Assembly: GCF_000024005.1 (NCBI RefSeq)
Contig: NC_013132.1
Location: 3,032,001-3,096,000, forward strand
DNA from: Chitinophaga pinensis DSM 2588
GTDB taxonomy: Bacteria; Bacteroidota; Bacteroidia; Chitinophagales; Chitinophagaceae
Direction: 5' to 3'
Length of the DNA: 64,000 nucleotides
The notes under the pieces are model-generated. The model was not told where the DNA came from. It was given only the letters and a program-made list of their open reading frames with translations, and did no database searches. Within the stretch, counting starts at the first letter, position 1, and every line of letters starts with the position of its first letter. The position numbers and the translations under genes are program-made. Shown here in pieces: positions 1-12,716 of the stretch.

Positions 1-1
1 G

Positions 2-1078
2 GGTAAGCCCGATTCTCCTATCGCTAAAATATACAGGCGGACATTCAAGGTGGATTCCAGTGCTTTACCGTTTAAGAAATACCCTTCAGAAAATATCCCA
101 TTGACTTTTGATAACCCCTATTTCAAAGATGTGACCAGTGATTATTTCCGTACTAAAACGGTTGCTGTAGATCTCTTTGAAACAGCAAAGGATATAAAAG
201 ACCGACATGCTTACTTATGTGTATGGGATGACGCTAAATGGTTGCCGATAGCATGGGGGGATATTCATAATGGAAAGGCCACTTTCAGGGATATGGGACT
301 GAACGCACTTTATCTCCCGGTGATCTATAAAGATGAGAAGACCTTCATTCCGATAGGGACTCCTTTTATACTCAGGGATAGTCTTATTCAATATGTTTCT
401 CCGCAACAGGAACAGCAGGTACAGGCAGTTTTAAAACGTAAATATTACTGGCCGGAAGAACATTTTATGGACTTTCGGCTGAATGGAGGTCGCTTCCAGG
501 CTGCGAATAAAGCCGACTTCTCAGATGCTGTCACATTATATACCGTAAAAGGTAAAATTGCTCCAATCCCTTATAACATTCCTGTCAGTGATACAAAGAC
601 TTATAAATACTATCGTTATCTGGGTCCCCGCTCAGGTTATGGAAACCTCGCAGAACTGAAGTTTTATGATAAGGCAGGCCGGGAAATGAAGGGTAAAATC
701 ATTGGCAGCGAAGAGAGTTATAAGTTATTGGGTAACACAAAGGATAAGGCGTTTGACGACGATGTCCTGACTTTTTACGATGGGTTCAGCCGGAATATAA
801 GCTGGCTTGGGATGGAATTCGCACAACCCGTTGCTATCGGTAAGATAAAGTTTATCCCAAGGAATGATGGGAATTGTATAGAGATGGGGGATGATTATGA
901 ACTGATGTACTGGAATAATAAAGACTGGCAGTCCCTGGGAATGGTTATTGCCCGCGAGGATTCGCTGATATATAAGAATTGTCCTAAAGATGCGCTATTC
1001 TTACTGCACGATAAGACCAAAGGAAAGCAGGAGCGTATCTTTACGATAGATAAAAAAGGGAAACAGGTCTGGTGGTAG
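2..1078 (+). CDS. C-terminal part of a secreted discoidin-domain protein (transglutaminase-like family?), cut by window edge
   Basis: The frame is open to the first base of the window, so the true start lies upstream; the GTG at 50 is internal. About 358 residues are visible. The last 150 or so have the pattern of a discoidin-like (F5/8 type C) domain: YYRYLGPRSGYGNLAELKFY, then FDGD-like FDDDVLTFYD, then IPRNDGNCIEMGDDYEL. This matches, from memory, the C-terminal domain of Bacteroidota secreted proteins that carry an N-terminal transglutaminase-like domain. That catalytic part would be outside the window, so the enzyme class is inferred. The stop is 41 nt before the next gene's ATG on the same strand, so the two may be cotranscribed. 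Confidence 0.6.
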   Translation, partial: GKPDSPIAKIYRRTFKVDSSALPFKKYPSENIPLTFDNPYFKDVTSDYFRTKTVAVDLFETAKDIKDRHAYLCVWDDAKWLPIAWGDIHNGKATFRDMGLNALYLPVIYKDEKTFIPIGTPFILRDSLIQYVSPQQEQQVQAVLKRKYYWPEEHFMDFRLNGGRFQAANKADFSDAVTLYTVKGKIAPIPYNIPVSDTKTYKYYRYLGPRSGYGNLAELKFYDKAGREMKGKIIGSEESYKLLGNTKDKAFDDDVLTFYDGFSRNISWLGMEFAQPVAIGKIKFIPRNDGNCIEMGDDYELMYWNNKDWQSLGMVIAREDSLIYKNCPKDALFLLHDKTKGKQERIFTIDKKGKQVWW

Positions 1079-1119
1079 CCGGGAAGGCGGATTCAGTAAG
1101 ACTTCATATATTTATACCT

Positions 1120-1845
1120 ATGCAACGAAAAACAGTTCTGCTGCTTGGCGCCAATTCAGATGTCGCCAAAGCTGCCATTCTCCTCTATGCGGCAAAAGGT
1201 TTCCGCATCATCGCGGCTTCGCGTAGTACCGATGCGCTTCAGGCGTTTGCGGATCAACAATCGTTCCCTAAAGAACTACTGACGATACTGTATTTCGATG
1301 CAGCAGATTTTGACAGTCATGCAGGCTTTTATCAACAGTTGCCAGAGAAACCGCATATTGTCGTATATGCCGCCGGTTATCTGAAAAATAATGAAGAGGC
1401 ATTACTGGATTTTCCGGGTAGTTTCCGGATGATGCAGGTGCACTACGCAGGGGCTGTTTCCATACTGAATATCATCGCGATGGATACGGAAAATGTGCGT
1501 CTGGAGAGAATCATTGGATTGTCTTCGCTATCCGGCGTACGAGGCAGAAAGAGCAATTTTATTTATGGCAGTACGAAGTCTGCTTTCACGCAGTACCTCG
1601 CCGGATTGAGACAATATCTCTTCAACAGGAGGGTCACCGTCAATGTGATAGTGGCAGGATATATCCGGAGTAAGATGACTGCGGGTCTGCACCTTCCTGA
1701 ATCGCTGATGCTGGAACCGGACTTTATTGCAAAGGCGGTGGTGGAAGCTGGTAATAGTCTGATTGTCGTTCCCGGGTTTAAATGGAAACTCATTTATACG
1801 ATACTGAAATGGATGCCTGAGCGACTGGTAGCGAGATTGCCGTAG
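1120..1845 (+). CDS. Short-chain dehydrogenase/reductase (SDR) family oxidoreductase
   Basis: A cytoplasmic NAD(P)-dependent oxidoreductase of about 241 residues, the usual length for a classical SDR. The N-terminal nucleotide-binding loop is a degenerate GANSDVA at residues 10-16, in place of TGxxxGxG. VYAAGY fills the NNAG position. The catalytic pair is Y149 and K153 in YGSTK, with the serine preceding them in LSSLSGVRG. I chose the ATG at 1120 because the residues before it, from 1072, show no SDR similarity and overlap the previous gene. The substrate cannot be deduced. Relatives with this loop include decaprenyl-phosphoryl-ribose epimerase-like SDRs, but that assignment is weak. Confidence 0.8.
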   Translation: MQRKTVLLLGANSDVAKAAILLYAAKGFRIIAASRSTDALQAFADQQSFPKELLTILYFDAADFDSHAGFYQQLPEKPHIVVYAAGYLKNNEEALLDFPGSFRMMQVHYAGAVSILNIIAMDTENVRLERIIGLSSLSGVRGRKSNFIYGSTKSAFTQYLAGLRQYLFNRRVTVNVIVAGYIRSKMTAGLHLPESLMLEPDFIAKAVVEAGNSLIVVPGFKWKLIYTILKWMPERLVARLP

Positions 1846-1992
1846 CCGCATGTACCTGCTGCCATGTCCAGCCACGGACAGCCATGTACTAAAACCGGAC
1901 ATATGTAATAATTGTCATCTGTTTATGCATCTGATTAAACGTATTGTTTAATTTGGCTTTAAAATAGTTGTAGATTCAGATATGCTATCACT

Positions 1993-4371
1993 ATGTTGAA
2001 GAACTATTTTAAGATCGCATGGCGGAACCTGCTTAAAAATCCACAGGCTACCTTCCTGAATCTTGTCGGCTTATCCACAGGGCTGGCAGCTTTTCTACTG
2101 ATTTATTTATGGGTATACGATGAACTGAACGTTGACAGGTTTCATGAGAAACGTAGGCAGCTGTTTCAGGTCATGGAAAATGTAAAGGATGGCAGAGGTA
2201 CCATCACCAATGGGGGAACACCGGCCTTGCTGGCGGATGCACTTAATGGTACAATGCCTGAAATTGTGTATGCTGCCACCACCACACCACCGTCCTGGTT
2301 TCCGGAAATCACTATCTCAACAGGTGAGAAGCCTGTGAATGCCGCTGCACTATTCGCAGGAAAGGATTACTTCAATATATTTTCTTATCCGCTGGTACAG
2401 GGGAATAAAGCGACCGTACTGGCAGACAGGGACGGTATGGTCATCTCGGAAGCGCTGGCCATGAAGCTATTCCACACTACCGAAAATGTGATTGGTAAAA
2501 CCATCAGCTGGCAGATACAGGAGTTTAAAAAACACAGTACTGTCTCCGGCGTGTTTAAGGGTACTCCCGCTAATTCTTCTATACAGTTTGACTTTGTATT
2601 ATCTTTTGAGGCATTTAAGGAATTGATGGGCATAAAGGGCGTGTTAGACAGTCAGAATAGCGATGGGCCCTTTTTCACTTACCTGGTGTTAAAGAAAGGG
2701 ACGGATGTAAACGCTTTTAATAAACAACTGAGTGAATTCCTGAAAACCAAAAGTAAGGGTATTCCCCGTGATCTTTTCTTACAGCCCTATGCAGACAATT
2801 ATCTCTACAGTGAATTTAAAAATGGCAAGGCCGCAGGGGGCAGGATTGCTTATGTGAAATTGTTCTCATTGATTGCGGTACTGATCATGCTGATCGCCTG
2901 TATCAATTTTGTTAATCTCTGCACCGCGAAATCTGCCGGCAGAATGAAGGAGATCGGTATCCGGAAGTCGATGGGCGCACGTCGCAAAACGCTTGTTTTT
3001 CAGTTTATGGGAGAATTCATGTTGCTGGTCTTCCTGGCACTGTTGATAGCCCTTTTATTGGTGATATGCCTGCTGCCGGCCTACAATGAGATTACTGGCA
3101 AACAGGTAGCTTTACGCCCCGATCTTAACCTGATGCTGTCTGTACTGGGTATTACATTTATTACGGGACTTATCGCAGGCAGTTATCCTGCTTTTTATCT
3201 TTCCGGGTTTAATCCGCTGGAAGTCCTGAAAGGACGCATATTGAAAGGAAGCGAAGGTCAACTATGGGCACGCAAAGGGCTGGTGATATTCCAGTTTACG
3301 ATGTCTGTTGTGTTCCTGATAGCTGTTATTATCGTTTATCGTCAGCTGAATTATATACAAAATAAAAAGCCGGGTTATGACAAGGAACATGTCGTTTACT
3401 GGAATGCAACCGGTAAGGTACCCGCTGATATGGATGGATTTTTGTCAGCAATAAAGCAGATCCCAGGTGTCGCCAACGCATCGGGAATGGTGGCGAATGT
3501 GCTTTCTACGGGACCAGGTGTACCTGTGAAGTATACGGTAAATGGACGGGAGGAATTGATCGCTTTCAACTCCCTGCAGGTCTATTATGGCATGATTGAA
3601 ACCCTGGGGATTGAAATGGCCGCAGGACAAACCTTTTCCCGAAATTTCGGCGCAGAGACTGATAAAATCATTTTCAACGAGGCCGCGATTAAAGCATTGG
3701 AGATTAAAGACCCGGTAGGAAAGATCATTGATTTCCGGGGCAAAAAGCTCCAGATCAAAGGAATGATCAAAGACTTCCATTTCCAGTCATTGCACGAAAA
3801 GATCAGACCCATGTATATCATACCGGATCAGCTGGTAGGAACAATCATGGTAAGGACAAAAGCAGGTATGGAACAGGAGGCTTTAGCAAGGCTGAGTGCT
3901 TTTTACAAAGACTATAACCCGGATTTTCCATTTGAATATAAATTCCTGGATGACGATTACCAGGCGCAGTATATAGCAGAAAAAAGAGTCGCCACTTTGT
4001 CTAAATACTTCTCGGGATTAGCGATGTTGATATCCTGCCTGGGATTACTTGGACTGACAGCTTTCACCCTGGAAAAAAGAAGCAAAGAGATCAGTATCCG
4101 CAAGGTGCTGGGCGCTACCGGTAATAATATTGTATTGATGTTTTCTAAGTCATACCTGGTATTTGTATTATTGGCCGCATTACTGGCGGTGCCACTGGGA
4201 TGGTGGATCATGAATAGCTGGTTACAGGGCTTCGCATACCATGTTAATATCGGTGTAGATGTTTTTCTGATTGCCTTAGGGGCTGTATTACCAGTTACTT
4301 TATTATCTGTGATTTTTATCGTAGTCAGGGTGGCCTGGGCAAATCCGGCGACGAGTTTAAAGGCAGAGTAG
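1993..4371 (+). CDS. ABC transporter permease, MacB/FtsX-like (792 aa)
   Basis: A long inner-membrane permease of the type expanded in Chitinophagaceae, often annotated as an antimicrobial-peptide or macrolide transport permease. It has an N-terminal transmembrane (TM) segment after MLKNYFKIAWRNLLKNP and then a periplasmic MacB-like core domain. An FtsX domain of three TM helices follows (about residues 285-415) with the hallmark KEIGIRKSMGARR. A second periplasmic domain and a second FtsX domain close the protein, with KEISIRKVLGA near residue 700. The two half-units match the full-length duplicated architecture. No ATPase gene is adjacent, so its partner must be encoded elsewhere. The substrate is unknown. 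Confidence 0.85.
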   Translation: MLKNYFKIAWRNLLKNPQATFLNLVGLSTGLAAFLLIYLWVYDELNVDRFHEKRRQLFQVMENVKDGRGTITNGGTPALLADALNGTMPEIVYAATTTPPSWFPEITISTGEKPVNAAALFAGKDYFNIFSYPLVQGNKATVLADRDGMVISEALAMKLFHTTENVIGKTISWQIQEFKKHSTVSGVFKGTPANSSIQFDFVLSFEAFKELMGIKGVLDSQNSDGPFFTYLVLKKGTDVNAFNKQLSEFLKTKSKGIPRDLFLQPYADNYLYSEFKNGKAAGGRIAYVKLFSLIAVLIMLIACINFVNLCTAKSAGRMKEIGIRKSMGARRKTLVFQFMGEFMLLVFLALLIALLLVICLLPAYNEITGKQVALRPDLNLMLSVLGITFITGLIAGSYPAFYLSGFNPLEVLKGRILKGSEGQLWARKGLVIFQFTMSVVFLIAVIIVYRQLNYIQNKKPGYDKEHVVYWNATGKVPADMDGFLSAIKQIPGVANASGMVANVLSTGPGVPVKYTVNGREELIAFNSLQVYYGMIETLGIEMAAGQTFSRNFGAETDKIIFNEAAIKALEIKDPVGKIIDFRGKKLQIKGMIKDFHFQSLHEKIRPMYIIPDQLVGTIMVRTKAGMEQEALARLSAFYKDYNPDFPFEYKFLDDDYQAQYIAEKRVATLSKYFSGLAMLISCLGLLGLTAFTLEKRSKEISIRKVLGATGNNIVLMFSKSYLVFVLLAALLAVPLGWWIMNSWLQGFAYHVNIGVDVFLIALGAVLPVTLLSVIFIVVRVAWANPATSLKAE

Positions 4372-4395
4372 CCTTCGGTATCTCCATATAAACAA

Positions 4396-4425
4396 AAAAG
4401 GCCTTCTCTTGTGAGAAGGCCTTTT
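4396..4425. terminator. Bidirectional terminator between convergent genes
   Basis: A perfect 13-bp stem (4396-4408 with 4413-4425) and a 4-nt loop TTGT, with an A-run on the left and a T-run on the right. It can terminate both the permease gene and the facing cytochrome lipoprotein gene. Confidence 0.85.
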
Positions 4426-4447
4426 ACAGTATTGGCTTATGCTATCA

Positions 4448-7400
4448 TTAATTGTCCGTTTTCTGTTCCGCCAGGAAACTTACCACGTCCCTTATTTCTT
4501 TCTTTGACAACAGCAGTTTCATATCCGGCATACTGGACTCCGCATATTTTTTATTGACGATCTGGTCGGCGGCGATGGTGCGTTCTTCCTGTCCTTCTTT
4601 GATCTTTAGTGCTGTTTTGGTTTCTCCCTGTAGGATGCCGGTCAGTTTTTTACCATCTTTCAGCTCAAGCGTCACCATACCAAAACCAGGAGCCAGTCTT
4701 GCACTCGGTGTAATAAGTGCCTGCAATATCTGCTCTCTGGTGATCCGTCCGGCAACGCCGTTCAGTCTGGGACCTGCGTTACCTCCCCGGTCATCATACG
4801 AGTGACAGCGCATACACTGTGAATTCTGGTTGTGGAAGAATATCTGCCTGCCACGTTTAGGATCGCCTCCAAGCAGACAACTGCTGTAGGAAGCCATCAG
4901 ATCGTCCGGCGATACTTTGCTATTGATTGTTTTATAACGGGTAGCCAGTGCGCTGGAACGACTGCTATCAATTGCTTCTCCTAACTCAAGATAGATACCT
5001 TTATCCAGTTGTCCGGCAGCCATTTTATCCAGTAATTCGCTCAGTGGTTTTTCCACATATTGTTGTGGCAGTTTACCCAGTGTCAGCAGGGCTGCCTGTT
5101 TTTCCTCCACCGTTTTATTGGCAATCACGCCCATGAGCAGTTTTACCATCACGTTTTCAGAGATATGCATTTTACCCAACAGATCAAGACCTGCTACACG
5201 TACCGCTTTCTCCTTGTCAGTCAGGGCGGCTGTAATACCCTGTTCCATACCTGCGTCCTGTAAGGCGACCAGCGCTTCTAATGCGGCAACGCGCATATCA
5301 GCATCGTGGTCTGCCTGTACAGCCGCCAGCAATGATGTTCCTGCCTGTTTGATCTGTAATTTGGCAATCGCTCTGGCAGCGCTGATACGTACCGGTAACT
5401 CTTTGTCTTTTAATAAGGCGGTAAGCGGAGAGGTGGAAAGATGCACTACCGGAGCTGCGTTTCTTTTTATTTCTCCCCTGAGGCGGCCATCTACACGATC
5501 CAGTACGGATGGTTTAGCCCATACACTCAGTGCGTCTATAGCTTCTGCACGCATAGGAGCAGGGCTACCCGCTTTTTGTGCGTAGGAGAGAAGATTATTT
5601 AGTGCACTGTCTGTACCTACCCGCAGATTCGCATTGATTGCACGTCGGATCAGGGCTTCATTTTTAAAGGAAGTAGTGACCAGCAGTTTGGCCAGTGCCG
5701 GTAAAGCATCTTTAATAGACAGATCATCGTTGATGGCACGGGCAGTTTCTGTTACGACAAATTCATCTTTATCATTCAGAAATGCCGCAATACCCGGATG
5801 ACTCATTCTTCTGAGTGTTACGACTGCCGCTATACGCAGCGCACGCGAAGGATTGTTGGCCAATGCGATCAATGGCGCTGCCTCTCCTATACGCGACAAT
5901 GCCAGCGTACCGGCATGACGCTGATAGGCGTCTACATCGTTATTGGCTTCAAGATATGCAATCAGTGGTTGTACCGCAGGTGCATATGCTATTCTACCCA
6001 GTGCCTCTGCTGCAAAGAAACGTGCACGGCTGGCAGTATCTTTTAATAATGGCACAAGTGCTGCACCTGCTTCTTTGTAACGGATATCTCCCAGCCATTT
6101 GGCTGCCTGGGCCCGGATCTCCGGATCGTTATCCTTCAGGAGTGGTAATAAAGCTTTCGCATATTGTTTATCCTGACGTGCCAGCTGGCTCAATCCCCAT
6201 ATGCCGTGTACCCTTGCCAGTTGATTGTCTGTTTGTTTCAATGCCTGTTCAAACAATGGTGCGCCCTTTTCCTTCCGTTTTACCAGTTCAAACTGGGCTT
6301 TCATACGTACACGCATGTCCGGGTTGTTCAGTAAGCCAGCGAGATCGGCTTCCTTACGTTTGCTGAAATCTTCTGCCAGCAGTGCTTTGGTTAATTTACG
6401 TTCAGCACTGGCAGCGTCTTTTTTATCATCCAGTTTCCAGATACGTCCATAGTTATGGGTATCCCAGCCATCTATCCAGTCAGCTACATAGAGTGCGCCA
6501 TCCGGACCAAAATCAATACCGGTCGCCAGTATGCCCCCCAGTACTTTCTTATGTTCGCCCAGTTCGAAAGTGGCGCCTTTAGGATTCAGTTTGAAGGCGT
6601 GTACGCCGGAGTTGGATGGATTGCCTACAAACTCTGCCACAAAGAAGGTATTCTTATAAGCAGGGCCTAATGCTGTACCAGGATTGTATACAAAACCAGC
6701 CGGACCACTTACAAAATTACTGATGCAGGGAGTAATGTAAGCCGCCTGTCCTTCGAAACGGGGCAGGTACATCTTTTCATCCATCCATACTTTATAGGTG
6801 TTGTTGTCCGGATCATTATATTTACCATATTGCCAGTTGCTGCGCCAGCCCTGATCGCCACCATTTACCAGGTATACCAGGCGTTCCTTTTCACCAGGAT
6901 GGTCGCCGTCATTGTCTTCACTGATAATATTACCATATTCGTCAAAGGCAAACTCGTGTGTATTACGGATACCATATGAATAGATTTCAAAATCGCTGCC
7001 ATCGGGATTGGAGCGGGCTAATACGCCACAGTTAGGGAAAGACCATTCTTTACCATCAGGGCCTTTGCCGTTAAAACCGATGTCACCTATCTGCCAGTAG
7101 ATACGCCCATCAGGCCCCATTTCCACACCTGACATACCATGGCCGCTAAAGCCCACATGAACGGCATAGCCATGAGAGATAGAAGTCTTTTCATCTGCAA
7201 TACCATCGTGGTTTTTATCTCTAATACGCCAGAGGTCAGGCGCGACAGCCAGGTACAGATCATCGCCGTCACTCAGTACACCACCGGCAACGTCAGTCAC
7301 TTCATCGTGAAAATCATCTACAACCATTTGTGACTGATCAGCGACTCCGTCTCCGGTAATATCATCTAAGCGGTATACATGTTCTTTTTCTATGGCCAGG

Positions 7401-7861
7401 TCACGCCAGTCGTGAGAACTGTCGCCATTAAGATCTTCCAGCCACAGGTTCCGTTTACTGTTTTCAGGAGATAACTCCTTGTGCAGGAAGGCGCGGCGGT
7501 CTTCTACGGTTTGCAGACTGATAGATGGTATCTCCCAGTCCCGGTGTCCGCGAATATCAAATTCGGAATGTTTTTGCCGGTCAGTAGTCGTATAGTATAC
7601 ACGTCCCTGATCATCTATATCGATACCAATAGGAGAGATCACAAGCGAATCAATCCCCCAGAGACTAAGGGAAAGTCCTTCCGCCAGTTCAGGTTTCACA
7701 ATACTGGTGATTGAGTCCGCCAGGTGAGCTGTAAGCGTCGTATCCATCCGTTTGATCCGCTTGTCTGCGGGGCCGGAATCTTGTTTACAGGCGGTGAGAC
7801 AGGCCGCAGAAAAAAGCAGTGATGCCAGAATAGGACCTTTTAAAGCAAGCAGTTTTTTCAT
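4448..7861 (-). CDS. Lipoprotein with PQQ-dehydrogenase-like propeller, HEAT repeats and C-terminal cytochrome c (1137 aa)
   Basis: A large exported lipoprotein. From the ATG at 7861 it has a signal sequence ending in a lipobox, SAACLTAC. Residues of about 50-470 resemble the sugar-dehydrogenase/membrane-bound dehydrogenase beta-propeller, with DG-rich blades such as FGPDGALYVADW. Residues of about 480-930 are HEAT-type helical repeats (for example RAQAAKWLG, RFFAAEALGRI). The last 130 residues are a c-type cytochrome with CMRCH (C1016, C1019, H1020) and a distal Met candidate near SSMPDMKLLL. The same three-part design is common in Planctomycetes/Verrucomicrobia (PVC-type heme-binding protein) and Bacteroidota. 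It probably oxidizes a sugar or alcohol in the periplasm and passes electrons to heme. The substrate is unknown. An upstream GTG at 7891 is less likely as the start. Confidence 0.8.
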   Translation of the reverse strand: MKKLLALKGPILASLLFSAACLTACKQDSGPADKRIKRMDTTLTAHLADSITSIVKPELAEGLSLSLWGIDSLVISPIGIDIDDQGRVYYTTTDRQKHSEFDIRGHRDWEIPSISLQTVEDRRAFLHKELSPENSKRNLWLEDLNGDSSHDWRDLAIEKEHVYRLDDITGDGVADQSQMVVDDFHDEVTDVAGGVLSDGDDLYLAVAPDLWRIRDKNHDGIADEKTSISHGYAVHVGFSGHGMSGVEMGPDGRIYWQIGDIGFNGKGPDGKEWSFPNCGVLARSNPDGSDFEIYSYGIRNTHEFAFDEYGNIISEDNDGDHPGEKERLVYLVNGGDQGWRSNWQYGKYNDPDNNTYKVWMDEKMYLPRFEGQAAYITPCISNFVSGPAGFVYNPGTALGPAYKNTFFVAEFVGNPSNSGVHAFKLNPKGATFELGEHKKVLGGILATGIDFGPDGALYVADWIDGWDTHNYGRIWKLDDKKDAASAERKLTKALLAEDFSKRKEADLAGLLNNPDMRVRMKAQFELVKRKEKGAPLFEQALKQTDNQLARVHGIWGLSQLARQDKQYAKALLPLLKDNDPEIRAQAAKWLGDIRYKEAGAALVPLLKDTASRARFFAAEALGRIAYAPAVQPLIAYLEANNDVDAYQRHAGTLALSRIGEAAPLIALANNPSRALRIAAVVTLRRMSHPGIAAFLNDKDEFVVTETARAINDDLSIKDALPALAKLLVTTSFKNEALIRRAINANLRVGTDSALNNLLSYAQKAGSPAPMRAEAIDALSVWAKPSVLDRVDGRLRGEIKRNAAPVVHLSTSPLTALLKDKELPVRISAARAIAKLQIKQAGTSLLAAVQADHDADMRVAALEALVALQDAGMEQGITAALTDKEKAVRVAGLDLLGKMHISENVMVKLLMGVIANKTVEEKQAALLTLGKLPQQYVEKPLSELLDKMAAGQLDKGIYLELGEAIDSSRSSALATRYKTINSKVSPDDLMASYSSCLLGGDPKRGRQIFFHNQNSQCMRCHSYDDRGGNAGPRLNGVAGRITREQILQALITPSARLAPGFGMVTLELKDGKKLTGILQGETKTALKIKEGQEERTIAADQIVNKKYAESSMPDMKLLLSKKEIRDVVSFLAEQKTDN

Positions 7862-8030
7862 ATGAGGAAGCAATAATTGTCGGTTGTACACACTTTTTGC
7901 ATGACCGATTAAGATAGGTTAAAAAAAATCGACAATGGAATATTTTTTTTGAATGGAATCGCCTGCTATTTTGACATTCAACGGTAATGTATAATGTTAT
8001 TGATTGAATCATCCGGTTGGCAAGGGATGA

Positions 8031-8675
8031 CTAAAGAAATTTCGGTGATCCCATATCAAGGGGGCCATTTTCCGGCCAGGGACCATCGGGAATACTTAAC
8101 TCGCTATGTGGCCAGGCCATCCATTTGTCGCGGGACATACCGGCGGCCGTAGTCAGATTTTGCAATACAATAGAGAGATCTGCCATCCGCCATACATCTT
8201 CATTAGGATCTTCCTCCTGACCAGCAGATGCTGTCATGGCTTCCTGTCCTGTGCGTGATAATACCAGGGTAGAACATGGCGGACTCCAGCAACCTAATCC
8301 GCCAAAAACAGCCTGTAACCTGGCAGTCACTTCAATACCACCCACAGAATCCATTGTGACTGCACAGGCGACAGGTTTGCCGAAAAAGGCAGGCGTATTT
8401 TCAAATGCAGTCATGACTTCTATAAAACGCTGTAACGGGGAACTCCAGTTATTCCAGTATACACCGCTGATCACCAGAAACGCATCACAATCTACTAACA
8501 GATCATATACCTCCCGGACTGACGGCAACGGCGCTGCAAGTGTGAGCTGTTTTACGGCCTGTTGCAGGTCATGTTCCAGTATTTTTACGGCTGCAATTGC
8601 CACAGCGGCTGAATTGCCTGTTGTGCCACGAAGGGAACCATTGATGATCAGTATCTTTTTTGCCGTAACTATCAT
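8031..8675 (-). CDS. NAD(P)H-dependent FMN reductase / flavodoxin-fold oxidoreductase
   Basis: Flavodoxin-like protein of 214 residues. The N-terminal strand and phosphate-binding loop read ILIINGSLRGTTGNSA, typical of the NADPH-dependent FMN reductase family. A middle segment, VISGVYWNNWSSPLQRFIE, matches the family's second FMN-contact loop (usually P.YNGS.PG.LK). It probably reduces flavin or a quinone/nitro compound in the cytoplasm. The ATG at 8675 lies 36 nt downstream of the stop of the DinB-like gene on the same strand, so the two form a likely operon, possibly for detoxification. The exact substrate is not readable. Confidence 0.75.
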   Translation of the reverse strand: MIVTAKKILIINGSLRGTTGNSAAVAIAAVKILEHDLQQAVKQLTLAAPLPSVREVYDLLVDCDAFLVISGVYWNNWSSPLQRFIEVMTAFENTPAFFGKPVACAVTMDSVGGIEVTARLQAVFGGLGCWSPPCSTLVLSRTGQEAMTASAGQEEDPNEDVWRMADLSIVLQNLTTAAGMSRDKWMAWPHSELSIPDGPWPENGPLDMGSPKFL

Positions 8676-8711
8676 GTTGTCTGTTACAGATTGTTTTATC
8701 GGGATCAGTTG

Positions 8712-9236
8712 TTAATGGTGTTGCACATGGTTGTCTATCACGACTCTCACCCGCGCCAGGTGATGATCATCATGCTCTGCTACAAAGTAGGCCAGATCAA
8801 TGATGCGCATAGGCGTTTTCAGTCTTGGATGCAGGGCCGTCTTTTCTAACTGTTCATCTGTCAGCGCAGAAAGTTTCTTTACAAAGGCTTCTCTTTGTTC
8901 TCTGAACCTTTGCAGGAGAACAATAGTCTTTGTGGAATTATGGTCCGCATTATGGGTCGTCTGATTAGTAAGATCAGCTACTCTCAGTTCGGTCTCGCCA
9001 TGTGTCAGGTCATCCGTTCTGCCTGACCACAAGGGTTCCATATCACCAAGATGCCCGATCTCTTCTTTGATGCTCCATTTGCCATCATCTTTCAATGTCA
9101 GGAGCTCAGTATCCAAGGCGCCGATGATCTCTTCCACACGGGCGGGTGTACCACAGAGTCTTTCTATAATAGCGGGCAACAGACCGTTGTCTTCGATAAC
9201 AGGAAATTTCCTTTTAAACCATTCAGTTCTTTTCAT
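8712..9236 (-). CDS. DinB-like protein (putative metal-dependent thiol transferase fold)
   Basis: A 174-residue four-helix-bundle protein of the DinB/YfiT superfamily. The likely metal-binding histidines are in the usual three places: GHLGDMEPLW near residue 62, HNADHNSTK near 95, and EHDDHHLARV near 155. Family members bind a divalent metal and some are bacillithiol or mycothiol transferases; the function of this one is unknown. It is the first gene of a two-gene minus-strand unit with the flavoprotein. Two further DinB-like genes lie at 17.0 and 17.6 kb, too different in sequence to be recent duplicates. Confidence 0.8.
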   Translation of the reverse strand: MKRTEWFKRKFPVIEDNGLLPAIIERLCGTPARVEEIIGALDTELLTLKDDGKWSIKEEIGHLGDMEPLWSGRTDDLTHGETELRVADLTNQTTHNADHNSTKTIVLLQRFREQREAFVKKLSALTDEQLEKTALHPRLKTPMRIIDLAYFVAEHDDHHLARVRVVIDNHVQHH

Positions 9237-9286
9237 AGTGTAATGAATATGTCCGTGTCAAATGTATGGAAATTCCTGTTGTAATT

Positions 9287-9327
9287 GCTCCCATGCCATA
9301 CAGGCATCACCTGTATGGCTCCCATGC
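9287..9327 (+). repeat. Small inverted repeat nested in a direct repeat
   Basis: A 9-bp inverted repeat, CCATACAGG (9296-9304) and CCTGTATGG (9310-9318), has a 5-nt loop. It is nested between two copies of GCTCCCATGC (9287-9296 and 9318-9327). It lies between the divergent DinB-like gene and the discoidin remnant. It could be a regulator site or a scar of rearrangement; the sequence alone does not decide. Confidence 0.4.
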
Positions 9328-9338
9328 GGTTACAGGTG

Positions 9339-9494
9339 AGCTGGGAAGACGCCGCTGCTTTTTCACTGGCAAACGTAAAGGAGAATCAGCCAAAATTTCT
9401 TACTACCTTTCGGGACGTACGTTACGTGAAGATCGTGATCCTGGAAAGTTACAATGGTAGCTACACGCATCTGGCGGAACTAAAATGCTTTTAG
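9339..9494 (+). pseudogene. Orphan C-terminal fragment of a discoidin (F5/8 type C) domain
   Basis: A short open stretch reads SWEDAAAFSLANVKENQ, then VRYVKIVILESYNGSYTHLA and ELKCF before the stop. This has the form of the last two strands of a discoidin domain, where an RYVK/RYIR strand is followed by a hydrophobic strand and an AEL-x-F end. No start codon with a plausible N-terminus is visible and the upstream part of the domain is missing. I read it as the tail of a deleted secreted protein rather than a gene. The GH2 gene begins 28 nt after its stop. Confidence 0.45.
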
Positions 9495-9501
9495 GGTTTA
9501 A

Positions 9502-12660
<3,159 letters not shown>

Positions 12661-12679
12661 AGTTGTTTGACCTGTAGAG

Positions 12680-12705
12680 AGTCCGCCGTCAGGCGGACTT
12701 TTTTT
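12680..12705 (+). terminator. Rho-independent terminator after GH2 gene
   Basis: 8-bp GC-rich stem (12680-12687 with 12692-12699), loop GTCA, followed by a run of seven T residues. It lies 19 nt after the GH2 stop. Confidence 0.9.
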
Positions 12706-12716
12706 ATTTTTACCCC

